Shown: positions 23,123 to 32,582, counted from the first letter of the stretch. The stretch is DNA of 64,000 bases from Emergencia sp. (GCA_022767345.1 JALEOD010000024.1:93966-157965), one strand, 5' to 3'. Notes: generated by a model not told the origin, from the sequence alone. Numbers and translations: made by a program.

Positions 23123-24664
23123 ATGGCAGTTTTGATTAACGGACGCGACCTTACAGTTGAAGAGGTTATTGGCGTATGCCGCGGAAATGAAAAAGTCGAA
23201 ATCGCACCACAGGCGAAGGAGGCAGTGAACAAGGCGAGAGCTTACATTGAAAAGAAGCTGGAAGACGGCGCAGTCATTTACGGACTGACGACCGGGTTCG
23301 GAAAGTTTGCAAACGTGCTGATTTCCAAAGAGGAGACCGCAGAACTGCAGAAGAATCTGATTATCAGTCACACCTGCACTTTTGGCGAACCTTATCCCAG
23401 AGAGTATGTGAGAGCAGCGATGCTGCTGCGCTGCAATGCCCTTTCCAGAGGAAATTCCGGTATCCGTCTGTCTACCATTCAGACTATGCTGGATATGTTA
23501 AATGCAGGCATTCACCCGGTGATTCCAAGAAAAGGTTCTTTGGGCGCTTCCGGCGACCTTGCACCCCTTTCTCACATTGCGCTGGGTCTCATCGGACTTG
23601 GAAAAGTGGAATACAAAGGCAAAATCGTAGATGCAAAGGTGGCTATGGAAGCGGAGGGAATTACCCCTGTAGAGCTTGCAGCGAAGGAAGGCCTTGCCCT
23701 GAACAACGGAACCCAGATGATGACTGCAGTTGGCGTCAATGTTCTTTGGGACGCTATGAACCTTTTGAAAATTGCAGACCTTGCAACGGCTATGACATCG
23801 GAAGCTCTCCACGGAATCACCAAGGCTTATGACCATAAAGTGCAGGATGTCAGAGGTCATCAGGGACAGAAAATTGTGGCAGAGAACCTGCGCACATTGC
23901 TTGATGGCAGCAAAAACGCTCTGGAAGTGCAGTCGACTAAGGTACAGGATCCTTATTCTCTGCGCTGCATTCCGCAGATTCACGGTGCTTCCAGAGATGC
24001 GCTGCAGTACGTATATGAAGCTGTTTCCAGAGAAATCAATGCGGTAACCGACAATCCGATCGTGTTCCCCGATGAAGACGAGGTCATTTCCGGCGGAAAC
24101 TTCCACGGGCAGCCTATGGCGCTGGCCTTTGACTTTATGAAGATGGCCATTTCTGAGCTTGCCGACGTTTCCGAGAGAAGGGCGGAAAGACTGATTAACC
24201 CGGCTCTTTCCGAGGGTCTTCCGGGCTTCCTGACAAAACACGGCGGCGTTTGCTCCGGCTTTATGATTGCCCAGTACGCAGCGGCGTCCATGGTTTCTGA
24301 GAACAAAGTCTACGACCACCCGGCTTGTGTGGACTCCATTCCGTCCTCCGGCAATCAGGAAGACCATGTGTCCATGGGCACCACTTCCGCAAGAACCGCA
24401 GCCATGGTACTGGACAATGCGCAGAAAGTTCTCAGCATTGAAATCGCAGCGGCGGCACAGGGCATCTGGCTGAGACAGGAAATCGGCGAAAGCAGCATTG
24501 AAAATCTGGCGCCGGCAACCAGAGCCGCCTACGACTATATCAGAACCATTTCTGATCCAATCGACAGAGACATCATCATGCACGATGAGTTGGCGAAGTT
24601 TGAGCAGATGGTAAAAGACAACAGCCTGCTTGAAGCAGTAGAAAAAGTAGTAACTTTGAAATAA
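23123..24664 (+). CDS. hutH: Histidine ammonia-lyase
   Basis: First enzyme of histidine degradation, removing ammonia to give trans-urocanate. 513 residues, the normal size. The Ala142-Ser143-Gly144 triad that forms the MIO cofactor is in GSLGASGDLAPLSH, at exactly the family position. The tyrosine loop is in IYGLTTGFGKFA and the substrate region in GNFHGQP. AGGAGTG precedes the ATG. It begins a seven-gene histidine utilisation cluster; hutU follows after 15 bases. Confidence 0.98.
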   Translation: MAVLINGRDLTVEEVIGVCRGNEKVEIAPQAKEAVNKARAYIEKKLEDGAVIYGLTTGFGKFANVLISKEETAELQKNLIISHTCTFGEPYPREYVRAAMLLRCNALSRGNSGIRLSTIQTMLDMLNAGIHPVIPRKGSLGASGDLAPLSHIALGLIGLGKVEYKGKIVDAKVAMEAEGITPVELAAKEGLALNNGTQMMTAVGVNVLWDAMNLLKIADLATAMTSEALHGITKAYDHKVQDVRGHQGQKIVAENLRTLLDGSKNALEVQSTKVQDPYSLRCIPQIHGASRDALQYVYEAVSREINAVTDNPIVFPDEDEVISGGNFHGQPMALAFDFMKMAISELADVSERRAERLINPALSEGLPGFLTKHGGVCSGFMIAQYAAASMVSENKVYDHPACVDSIPSSGNQEDHVSMGTTSARTAAMVLDNAQKVLSIEIAAAAQGIWLRQEIGESSIENLAPATRAAYDYIRTISDPIDRDIIMHDELAKFEQMVKDNSLLEAVEKVVTLK

Positions 24665-24679
24665 ATGGAGGGGAAAAGA

Positions 24680-26704
24680 ATGTTAGATAACAAGACCATT
24701 GAGGGTGCTATGACCATCAAATTGGGAAACGAATATCCGGATTATCCGGCTTTTGCAGAGGGAATCAGAAGAGCGCCGGACAGAGGATTCAGACTGACCA
24801 AGGAGCAGACCAAAATTGCGCTGAAAAACGCACTGCGCTATGTACCGGAGGAGCTTCATGAAAAGCTGGCGCCGGAATTCATGGAAGAACTGACAACCCG
24901 CGGCAGAATTTATGCCTACAGATACAGACCTGAGGGCAGACTTTACGGCAAACCGATTGATGAGTACAAAGGCAAGTGCCTTGCCGGAAAAGCCTTTCAG
25001 GTTATGATTGAAAATAATTTGGACTTTGAAGTTGCTCTTTATCCTTACGAGCTGGTAACTTACGGAGAAACCGGTCAGGTCTGCCAGAATTGGCTGCAGT
25101 ACAGACTGATTAAAAAATATCTGGAAGAACTGACCGAGGACCAGACTCTGGTTGTGGAATCGGGTCATCCGCTGGGATTGTTCCCTTCTAAACCGGAAGC
25201 GCCGAGAGTCATCATCACCAACTCCATGATGATTGGTATGTACGACAATTTGGATGACTGGGAAATCGCCGAGGAAATGGGCGTTGCCAACTACGGACAG
25301 ATGACTGCAGGGGGCTGGATGTATATCGGACCGCAGGGTATCGTACACGGCACATTCAACACCATTTTGAACGCGGGCAGAAAATATCTGGGCGTAGCTG
25401 AGCAGGGAGATTTGCAGGGGCATACCTTTGTATCTTCCGGTCTTGGCGGCATGAGCGGCGCACAGCCGAAAGCAGCTAATATTGCTGGTGCCGTAGGCAT
25501 TTTTGCAGAGGTAGACTACTCCAGAATCGTCACCCGTCATGACCAGGGCTGGGTTGACGTAATCATGGACGACATCGATGAGATTTTCAAGCTGGCTAAC
25601 GAGAAAATTGCCGCAAAGGAAAGCATTTCCATCGCATATCACGGCAATATCGTAGACCTTTTGGAAGCAGCGGCTGAAAAAGATTTTCACATCGATTTGC
25701 TGTCAGACCAGACCAGCTGCCATAATGTATATAACGGCGGTTACTGCCCGGTGGGCATGACCTTTGAAGAAAGAACTGCGCTGCTTCACGAGGACAGAGA
25801 TAAGTTCTGCGAAGAAGTCGATAAAACCCTCCACAGACACTACAAGGCAATCAAAGCACTGACCGCAAAGGGTACATATTTCTTCGACTACGGCAATTCT
25901 TTCATGAAGGCTATGTACGACGCAGGAATTAAGGAAATTTCCAAGAACGGCTACGATGACAAAGACGGATTTATTTGGCCGTCCTATGTTGAAGATATCA
26001 TGGGACCAGTGCTCTTTGACTACGGCTACGGCCCATTCAGATGGGTGTGCCTGTCAGGAAAGCCGGAGGATTTGGACGCTACAGATAAAGCGGCGATGGA
26101 TTGCATCAATCCGGAAAGACGGGCGCAGGATAGAGACAACTGGGTTTGGATTCGCGATGCGAAGAAGAACAAACTGGTCGTTGGAACTCAGGCAAGAATC
26201 CTCTATCAGGACGCAGAGGGCAGACGGGATATTGCACTGGCATTTAACAAGCTGGTTCGAGAAGGTAAGTGCGGCCCTATCATGATGGGCAGAGACCACC
26301 ATGACGTATCCGGCACCGATTCTCCATTTAGAGAAACCTCCAATATCAAGGACGGTTCCAACGTGATGGCAGATATGGCGGTACAGTGCTTTGCAGGAAA
26401 CGCAGCAAGAGGCATGTCTCTTTGCGCACTCCATAACGGCGGCGGTGTCGGAATCGGAAAAGCCATCAACGGCGGCTTCGGACTGCTTCTTGACGGCTCC
26501 GAAAGAGTAGATGAAATCATCAAATCCGCTATGATGTGGGATGTAATGGGCGGCGTTGCCAGAAGAAACTGGGCAAGAAACGAAAATGCTCTGACCACTT
26601 CCGTGGAATACAATAAAAACTACGCAGGAAAAGGACATATCACCATTCCGTTCCTGGCGGACGATGAGCTGGTGGCAGCAACCGTAGATAAATTTGTGAA
26701 ATAG
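24680..26704 (+). CDS. hutU: Urocanate hydratase
   Basis: Second hut enzyme, adding water to urocanate with tightly bound NAD to give 4-imidazolone-5-propionate. It has 674 residues, the long form seen in clostridia and relatives, not the 555-residue proteobacterial form. The region SGLGGMSGAQPKAA is the NAD loop and the active Cys is in SCHNVYNGGYCPVGM. I use the ATG at 24680 because GGAGGGG precedes it, not the ATG at 24665 whose position overlaps that site. A 357-base element-filled gap separates it from hutI. Confidence 0.97.
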   Translation: MLDNKTIEGAMTIKLGNEYPDYPAFAEGIRRAPDRGFRLTKEQTKIALKNALRYVPEELHEKLAPEFMEELTTRGRIYAYRYRPEGRLYGKPIDEYKGKCLAGKAFQVMIENNLDFEVALYPYELVTYGETGQVCQNWLQYRLIKKYLEELTEDQTLVVESGHPLGLFPSKPEAPRVIITNSMMIGMYDNLDDWEIAEEMGVANYGQMTAGGWMYIGPQGIVHGTFNTILNAGRKYLGVAEQGDLQGHTFVSSGLGGMSGAQPKAANIAGAVGIFAEVDYSRIVTRHDQGWVDVIMDDIDEIFKLANEKIAAKESISIAYHGNIVDLLEAAAEKDFHIDLLSDQTSCHNVYNGGYCPVGMTFEERTALLHEDRDKFCEEVDKTLHRHYKAIKALTAKGTYFFDYGNSFMKAMYDAGIKEISKNGYDDKDGFIWPSYVEDIMGPVLFDYGYGPFRWVCLSGKPEDLDATDKAAMDCINPERRAQDRDNWVWIRDAKKNKLVVGTQARILYQDAEGRRDIALAFNKLVREGKCGPIMMGRDHHDVSGTDSPFRETSNIKDGSNVMADMAVQCFAGNAARGMSLCALHNGGGVGIGKAINGGFGLLLDGSERVDEIIKSAMMWDVMGGVARRNWARNENALTTSVEYNKNYAGKGHITIPFLADDELVAATVDKFVK

Positions 26705-26751
26705 AATTTTAGAAAGTGGTGCTGCCTGCCCTGGGATGCCTCATGAGACAG

Positions 26752-27020
26752 AACGTTGACAAAAATCTTGAATTGTCCGTTTTTTGGCAGCAAATCAAGT
26801 TGAAAGTTTTATGATATTGCTGTAAACGTTGACTAAATTGACAGAAATCAAAAATAATGTCCGATTTGTCAACGTTTCGCAGTGAAAACGTTGACTAAAT
26901 TGACAAAATCTCAGGAATTTGTCAACTTTGTCAAATTTCCGTGGAAAAACAGCAGAAAAGATGGCGGAGACTTTCAGATTTGTTGACAAAAAACATAAAA
27001 AAGCGGGAATTTGTCAACGT
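26752..27020. repeat. Inverted-repeat element inside the hut operon, copy D
   Basis: Between hutU and hutI, the word GTTGAC(A/T)AA recurs in both orientations: AACGTTGAC at 26752, 26825 and 26887, GTTGACAAA at 26982, and TTGTCAAC complements at 26866, 26920 and 27011. The ends are an imperfect inverted repeat of about 50 bases. The units at 26825 and 26887 are about 60-base direct repeats. The first of these can itself fold into a 13-bp stem from AACGTTGAC to GTCAACGTT. No coding potential. Confidence 0.7.
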
Positions 27021-27061
27021 GCGGCAGAGTGGGCGGACGGCACCTGCAACAGGAGATAGAA

Positions 27062-28309
27062 ATGGCGACATTACTTATAAAAAATATCGGTCTGCTGCAG
27101 ACTCCCGTAGGCAGTTTCAGCCATGGGGGTGAAAAGCAGGGCGAGAATCTGAAACTGAAGGACGCAGCGATTTTCATCAAGGACGGACTCATCAGTGAGA
27201 TTACCGCAGGCGGCGCTTTGCCAAAGGGCGCGGAAACTGCGGATACCGTCATCGACGCGGAGGGCAGACTGGTAACGCCGGGGCTGGTGGAAGGCCATAC
27301 CCACATGATATTCGGCGGCTATCGGCAGCACGAAATTCCCATGAAACTGAAAGGCGCAGGATATCTGGATATTCTGCGGGCAGGCGGCGGCATTCTGGAT
27401 ACGGTGAGAAAAACCAGAGCGGCGTCTTTTGAAGAACTTTACCATAAGACCGAGGGTTTTCTTGATGAAATGATGGGGCTGGGCGTGACTACCTGCGAAG
27501 CAAAGAGCGGTTACGGACTGGACTTTGATACCGAAGTGAAAATGCTGGAAGTGCTGAAAAAGCTGAACGAGGACCATCCCATGGACGTGGTAGCCACTTT
27601 TATGGGCGCTCACGCCATTCCGGAGGAATATAAAGAGACAGACGGCGGCGCAGACGAGTTCATCGACATGCTTTGCACGCAGCTGATGCCTTATGTGAAG
27701 GAACACAATTTGGCGGACTATGCAGACATCTTTACCGAAGACTCGGTGTTTAACTATGACCAGAGTAAAATTTATCTGGAAAAGGCAAGGGAGCTGGGTT
27801 TCGGGCTGAAAATCCATGCCGATGAAATCGAGGCAATCGGCGGCAGCGTCTTGGCGGGCGAAATGGGAGCTGCCAGCTGTGAGCACTTAATCGCCATCGA
27901 TGAAGAGGGTCTTGTCTCTCTTGCAAAGGGAGGCGTAACCGCCATGTGCCTGCCGGCAACCTCTTTCTATTTGGGCGCGGATTTTGCGCCGGCGCGGAAG
28001 ATGATTGAAATGGGGATTCCTGTGGCAGCGGCTTCCGATTTTAATCCGGGATCCTGCCCGTCACTGAATCTGCAGTTTGTCATGAATCTGGCATGTATCA
28101 AATACCGCATGCTGCCTGAGGAAGTTTTGACGGCGGTAACCATCAACCCTGCCTGCGCCATTGGAAAAGGCGATCTGGTGGGAACGCTGGAGGTCGGCAA
28201 GCAGGGCGATTTAGTCATCTGGGATGCCCCTGACATGGATATGCTTTGCTACAGATTCGGCTCAAATCTGGCATTGCAGGTAATTAAGAAAGGAATGGTA
28301 GTAGCATGA
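27062..28309 (+). CDS. hutI: Imidazolonepropionase
   Basis: Third hut enzyme, an amidohydrolase that opens imidazolone propionate to N-formimino-L-glutamate. 415 residues. The metal-binding HxH is in VEGHTHMIFGGYR, later ligands are in KIHADEIEA and SCEHL, and the catalytic Asp in AAASDFNPGSCPS. ATG 27062 has GGAG; the frame is open further up but into the repeat element. Its last four bases overlap the start of the cyclodeaminase gene (ATGA), a sign of coupling. Confidence 0.97.
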   Translation: MATLLIKNIGLLQTPVGSFSHGGEKQGENLKLKDAAIFIKDGLISEITAGGALPKGAETADTVIDAEGRLVTPGLVEGHTHMIFGGYRQHEIPMKLKGAGYLDILRAGGGILDTVRKTRAASFEELYHKTEGFLDEMMGLGVTTCEAKSGYGLDFDTEVKMLEVLKKLNEDHPMDVVATFMGAHAIPEEYKETDGGADEFIDMLCTQLMPYVKEHNLADYADIFTEDSVFNYDQSKIYLEKARELGFGLKIHADEIEAIGGSVLAGEMGAASCEHLIAIDEEGLVSLAKGGVTAMCLPATSFYLGADFAPARKMIEMGIPVAAASDFNPGSCPSLNLQFVMNLACIKYRMLPEEVLTAVTINPACAIGKGDLVGTLEVGKQGDLVIWDAPDMDMLCYRFGSNLALQVIKKGMVVA

Positions 28310-28932
28310 AATTAATCGATATGCAGGTAAAAGAATATTTGGACGTTTTGAAATCGGACGCACCGGCGCCGGGCGGCGGCTCTGTCAGCGCATTGGCAGG
28401 AGCGCAGGGCGCAGCTTTGTTTATGATGGTGGCAGACCTTACCATCGGAAAAGAAAAATATGCAGATTTTCAGGACGTGTGCAAAGCGGCAAAAGAAAAG
28501 GGCGCAGCCCTTTACGCAGAGCTGACGGCGGCTGTAGATAAGGACACCGAGGCCTTTAATCTCGTTTCGGCGGCCTTTAAAATGCCGAAAAATACCGATG
28601 AGGAAAAGGCGGCGAGAAAGCAGGCAATTGCAGACGGCACGCTGGTTGCAACGGAAGTGCCTTTCCGCACCATGGAGCTGGGCTACGAGGGTCTGATGAC
28701 AGCAAAGACCATGATTGGAAAGTCAAATCCCAATGCGGCGAGCGACCTGGGCGTGGCGATTTTGAACCTGACAGGCTGTATCAAAGGCGCATGGCTCAAC
28801 GTAAAAATCAACCTGCCCGGCGTAAAGGACGAAGCGAAAGCGAAGTTTTTTGCAGAGGAAGGACAGAAGATGTTCGATGAAGCGGACAAAATTGCCAGCA
28901 GCCTGTATAACGAAGTGGCTGCGATACTTTAA
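28306..28932 (+). CDS. fchA: Formimidoyltetrahydrofolate cyclodeaminase
   Basis: Converts 5-formimino-THF to 5,10-methenyl-THF and ammonia. 208 residues with DAPAPGGGSVSALAGAQGAAL at the start and ASDLGVAILNLTGCIKGAW in the second half. In mammals this activity is the C-terminal domain of bifunctional FTCD; here it is a separate gene followed by the transferase gene. It supplies a one-carbon unit for folate-dependent metabolism. Confidence 0.95.
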   Translation: MKLIDMQVKEYLDVLKSDAPAPGGGSVSALAGAQGAALFMMVADLTIGKEKYADFQDVCKAAKEKGAALYAELTAAVDKDTEAFNLVSAAFKMPKNTDEEKAARKQAIADGTLVATEVPFRTMELGYEGLMTAKTMIGKSNPNAASDLGVAILNLTGCIKGAWLNVKINLPGVKDEAKAKFFAEEGQKMFDEADKIASSLYNEVAAIL

Positions 28933-28974
28933 TTTTGAGAAATTGTAAAATTTAACCATAGAAGGAGAAAGACA

Positions 28975-29883
28975 ATGGCACAGATTATCGAAAGTATTCC
29001 AAATATCAGCGAGGGCAGAAGAACGGATGTCATAGAGGCATGCGTGGATCAGATCAGAACTACACCGGGATGCACCCTGCTCAACTACAGCTCCGACGAG
29101 AGTCATAACAGAACTGTTATCACCTATATCGGTGATGCAAAGGGCGTGGAAGAAGCCAGCGTGAAGCTGGTAAAGAAAGCAGCTGAACTCATCGACCTGA
29201 CAAAACACGAAGGCGAGCATCCGAGAATGGGGGCAGTAGACGTAATGCCTTTCCTTGCTATTAAGGATTGCACCACTGAGGACTGCGTAGAGCTTTCCAA
29301 AGTGGTCGGCGCAAGAATTGCGGACGAGGCAGGCGTGCCGGTGTTCCTTTACGAATATTCCGCACAGAGACCTGAGAGACAGAACCTGGTAAAAATCAGA
29401 AAAGGTCAGTTCGAGGGTATGGCAGAAAAAGTGCAGGAGCCTGACTGGGAACCGGATTTCGGCGGAAGAAAAATTCACCCGACCGCAGGGGTTATGGCAG
29501 TGGGCGCAAGACCACCCCTTGTTGCATACAACCTGAACTTAAATACAGACGATGTGCAGGTCGCAAAGAATATCGCAAAGATTATCAGAGAAAAGGACGG
29601 CGGACTCAAATGTGTGAAGGCCATGGGATTTGATATTGAAGATGAAGCGACCGGCAAGAAATACGCGCAGGTTTCCATCAACATGACCAACTATGAACAG
29701 ACGCCTCTTTACAGAGTAACCGAGATGGTAAAATCTGAAGCTGCAAGATACGGCGTTGTGGTAACCGGCACTGAAATTATCGGACTTTGCCCGATGAAAG
29801 CACTGGTGGATTCCGCAGAATATTATCTGCAGATAAAAGATTTCGATTTCCACACACAAGTACTTGAAAATCATATTCTGTAG
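28975..29883 (+). CDS. ftcD: Glutamate formimidoyltransferase
   Basis: Transfers the formimino group from formiminoglutamate to THF, releasing glutamate. 302 residues, equal to the N-terminal domain of FTCD. The sequence opens with IIESIPNISEGRR and has HNRTVITYIGD, KHEGEHPRMGAVDVMPF (catalytic His region) and PPLVAYNLNL. GAAGGAG precedes ATG. Together with the gene before it, the split pathway ends in glutamate plus methenyl-THF. Confidence 0.96.
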   Translation: MAQIIESIPNISEGRRTDVIEACVDQIRTTPGCTLLNYSSDESHNRTVITYIGDAKGVEEASVKLVKKAAELIDLTKHEGEHPRMGAVDVMPFLAIKDCTTEDCVELSKVVGARIADEAGVPVFLYEYSAQRPERQNLVKIRKGQFEGMAEKVQEPDWEPDFGGRKIHPTAGVMAVGARPPLVAYNLNLNTDDVQVAKNIAKIIREKDGGLKCVKAMGFDIEDEATGKKYAQVSINMTNYEQTPLYRVTEMVKSEAARYGVVVTGTEIIGLCPMKALVDSAEYYLQIKDFDFHTQVLENHIL

Positions 29884-29929
29884 TGTTATAACTAAAGAGC
29901 AGAATATTTTTGAGAACAAGGAGATTCAA

Positions 29930-30595
29930 ATGACCGGCGGCAACAACTATTCCAGCGTATTTTCACTGACTGATGAAATTGCGGATATCATCCGAGACAG
30001 AATTCTCAAAGGGGAATATAAAATTGGAGAAAAAATCAAGGAAACACAGATTGCGTCAGAGCTAAAGGTCAGCAGAACGCCAATTAGAGAGGCCTTCAAA
30101 CAGTTAGAAAATGAAGGGCTCATTGATTACATCCCGAATAGAGGCTGTTTTGCAAAAGGCTTTACCAAGCAGGATATCGAGGATATCTATGCGGTGCGTA
30201 AGGCGCTGGAGATTCTGTGCGTGGAATGGGCAGTAAGCAGAATTACCGAAGACGAGATTCATAATTTGCAGGATCAGTGCGATTTGATGGAATTTTATAC
30301 GGTGCGGCAGGATGAGAAAAAGGTGCTGGAAATCAACACCGGCTTTCACGAAATCATCTACAACGCCACCGGCAGCCGTTTTATGGCACAGGTGCTGCGC
30401 TCTTACAAGGAGTACATCGACCAGACGCGGAAGGCCCTCTACTACGAGCCTGATTATCTGGACGAGATTTTAGCAGAGCATCGAGCTATACTTGTTGCAA
30501 TCAAGAACCGAAACGTAGAGGAGGGGAAGGCGGCAATGTCCAAGCATTTGGACGGCTCCAAACGCCGGGCAGAGTTTATTTATAATGTGAAATAG
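29930..30595 (+). CDS. GntR-family (FCD) transcriptional regulator
   Basis: Regulator of 221 residues. The winged helix is at the start: IADIIRDRILKGEYKIGEKI then TQIASELKVSRTPIREAF and LEYIPNRG-like LIDYIPNRGCF. The C-terminal all-alpha FCD domain has the metal/ligand-binding histidines and Arg-rich helices ending in SKHLDGSKRRAEF. AAGGAG precedes ATG 29930; upstream codons lie over the end of ftcD. Being last in the hut operon it is the natural candidate for its control, perhaps sensing urocanate or formiminoglutamate (inference). Confidence 0.92.
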   Translation: MTGGNNYSSVFSLTDEIADIIRDRILKGEYKIGEKIKETQIASELKVSRTPIREAFKQLENEGLIDYIPNRGCFAKGFTKQDIEDIYAVRKALEILCVEWAVSRITEDEIHNLQDQCDLMEFYTVRQDEKKVLEINTGFHEIIYNATGSRFMAQVLRSYKEYIDQTRKALYYEPDYLDEILAEHRAILVAIKNRNVEEGKAAMSKHLDGSKRRAEFIYNVK

Positions 30596-30607
30596 TTTAA
30601 CGAAAAA

Positions 30608-30645
30608 GACAGACGGAACATGATGGTTGCCGTCTGTTTTTTTAC
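30608..30645 (+). terminator. Terminator of the hut operon
   Basis: CAGACGG (30610-30616) and CCGTCTG (30630-30636) with flanking A and T tracts. The T tract also encodes the first readable residues of the antitoxin remnant that follows. Confidence 0.75.
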
Positions 30646-30872
30646 GGAGCGCAATTAATATGTATTTGAATCAGATTTCTTTAACGGGAGGAATTCCATT
30701 TGCGGTAACCTTGCCAAAGCCTTCGGAACGTGTTAATGCGGATTTGATGTCAGCCTGTGAGATTCAAGACAAGCTGAAAAATGGTCTTGGTGATGTTGAA
30801 AAGGGTAATGTCAGGACAGCGGCAGAGGCGTTTGCTGAATTTAGGGAGAATCAGCAGAATGAAATGATATGA
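30636..30872 (+). pseudogene. RelB/DinJ-type antitoxin C-terminal remnant
   Basis: The frame reads VFLRSAINMYLNQISLTGGIPFAVTLPKP then ADLMSACEIQDKL and TAAEAFAEFREN in three parts. This pattern (AINMFLKQ...GGIPFEV) is the C-terminal half of RelB/DinJ antitoxins. The N-terminal beta-strand dimerisation arm is absent, being replaced by the terminator hairpin, and no toxin gene follows. It is likely a relic of a lost toxin-antitoxin pair. Confidence 0.65.
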
Positions 30873-30881
30873 CATAAGATG

Positions 30882-31019
30882 GCGATTACGACAGACGCTT
30901 TGCTCTTGTGGATTTCGTCTGCAAATTCCTGCAGGGACAGCCCTAAAGCAATGCGGTAGGTTCATATTTGTCTGCCCGTTTCTTTTAGACGCTCGTTTAA
31001 AATCAGTCCTGCTTTGAAA
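30882..31019 (-). pseudogene. Possible helix-turn-helix regulator scrap
   Basis: On the minus strand one frame reads NERLKETGRQI, stop, TYRIALGLSLQEFADEIHKSKASV, which resembles the first helix-turn-helix of XRE-type repressors interrupted by a stop. It is short and there is no start codon, so this could be coincidence. Confidence 0.25.
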
Positions 31020-31113
31020 GTGTATCCTCATAAATTACAATAGCACGAGAATGGGAGAAAGGCAAACAAAGCAGCAGTAATTTTTATGCACAAAAATGTG
31101 TATACATAATATA

Positions 31114-31142
31114 TTGAAATGTTCGAAACAATATGTTATACT
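31114..31142 (+). promoter_or_regulatory. Promoter of the YjiH-family gene
   Basis: TTGAAA (31114-31119), 17-base spacer containing TTCGAA, TATACT (31137-31142), about 45 bases before the ATG. It shows that the transporter gene has its own promoter apart from the hut operon. Confidence 0.65.
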
Positions 31143-31186
31143 AACAATAGTTGCCTTAACAGGGAATAGGAATAGGAGACTTTATT

Positions 31187-32551
31187 ATGGAAAACAAAAA
31201 CGGTAAAAAGGTGGCCGGATTTGTCATTCCGTCGGTTATCGGTATCATTTTATTTATGGTGCCTGTAAAGTACGATGGAAACTGGACGGTCACAGTAAAG
31301 ATTATCGCAGATTTAATCGGCGGAGCTCTTGGTTCTGTTCTTCCGGTACTCTGCGTTGCAATTGTTACGGTTTCTGCAATCGGTTCTTTAATCGGTCTTG
31401 CAAAACCTAAATTTATGACAGAAAACGCTATTTTAGCGGACACTTTCTGTACAAGTCCGGTATGGGCTATTGTCAGAGTCATCGGTGCGGTATTCATCTG
31501 GATGACATATCTGGGAATGGGTACAGAAGGTGGAAACGACATCGTCAGCATGATTACTGACGGTGGCGCAGGTGGATTTGTATTAGGCGATTTGCTGACA
31601 GTATTAGTTATTATTTTCTTAATCGCTGCATTACTTTTGCCGCTTCTTTTGGATTTTGGACTTTTGGAATATGTTGGGGCACTGTTGACAAAGGTTATGC
31701 GTCCTTTGTTTAAGATTCCGGGCCGTGCTGCAGTAGACTGTATCACTTCCTGGATTGGTGACGGAACGTTAGGTGTTATGCTGACCTGCAACCAGTATGA
31801 AGGCGGATATTATTCAGAAAGAGAAGCATCTGTTATTGCAACTACTTTCTCCGCTGTATCCATTACGTTCAGTATCGTAGTCCTGGAACAGGTTGGCTTA
31901 ATGCAGTACTTCGGAGTTTATTATTTGATGATTTGTCTGGTAGGTGTAGCTTGTGCGATTATCGTACCAAGAATCCCGCCTTTATCCTTAAAGAAAGACA
32001 GATATGTTGTTGAAGGCAAAGCAATGCCGGACACACTTCCTGCACCATATACATCTTCCCATGAATACGGTATGGATTTAGCAATGAAAAAGGTTGGCGA
32101 GTTCAGGGGAATCGGTCAGTTTCTTGAAAACGGTATGAAGAATGCTGTTGGCATGTGGTTTGGCGTACTGCCGACTGTTATGGCAATCGGTACACTGGCG
32201 CTGGTTTTGGCAAACAATACACCAATCTTTGAAATTTGCGGAAAACCGTTTATGCCGCTGCTCGAACTGTTACAGGTTCCTGAGGCTGCAGAAGCGTCAA
32301 AGACTATGATTGTAGGATTTACAGATATGTTTACTCCTTCCATTATTGCAGCGGAAGGTATTGCAAGCGAAATGACAAGATTCATTGTAGCTTCCGTATC
32401 TGTAACACAGCTGATTTACTTATCTGAAGTGGGCGGTCTGATTCTGGGTTCAAAATTACCAGTAAACATTGTTGAACTGTTCATTCTGTTCTTAGAAAGA
32501 ACAATCATCAGCTTGCTGATTATCTGCCCGCTGGCGCACTTGATATTTTAG
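31187..32551 (+). CDS. YjiH family membrane protein, putative histidine or urocanate transporter
   Basis: Multi-spanning membrane protein of 454 residues with about ten hydrophobic helices and a nucleoside-recognition (GATE) type domain: SWIGDGTLGVMLTCNQYEGGYYSEREASVIATT split over two parts and FTDMFTPSIIAAEGI further on. YjiH proteins are uncharacterised transporters. In other anaerobes they accompany histidine degradation genes, so substrate import for the hut pathway is a reasonable inference. An AGGAG site precedes ATG 31187. It ends with a strong terminator. Confidence 0.85.
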   Translation: MENKNGKKVAGFVIPSVIGIILFMVPVKYDGNWTVTVKIIADLIGGALGSVLPVLCVAIVTVSAIGSLIGLAKPKFMTENAILADTFCTSPVWAIVRVIGAVFIWMTYLGMGTEGGNDIVSMITDGGAGGFVLGDLLTVLVIIFLIAALLLPLLLDFGLLEYVGALLTKVMRPLFKIPGRAAVDCITSWIGDGTLGVMLTCNQYEGGYYSEREASVIATTFSAVSITFSIVVLEQVGLMQYFGVYYLMICLVGVACAIIVPRIPPLSLKKDRYVVEGKAMPDTLPAPYTSSHEYGMDLAMKKVGEFRGIGQFLENGMKNAVGMWFGVLPTVMAIGTLALVLANNTPIFEICGKPFMPLLELLQVPEAAEASKTMIVGFTDMFTPSIIAAEGIASEMTRFIVASVSVTQLIYLSEVGGLILGSKLPVNIVELFILFLERTIISLLIICPLAHLIF

Positions 32552-32582
32552 GAAATGTACTATCCCTGCAAATAGGCAAAAC

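Noticed and set aside
30750..31031. A 93-codon minus-strand frame
   Set aside because: It overlaps the antitoxin remnant in antisense and has no plausible family or ribosome binding site.
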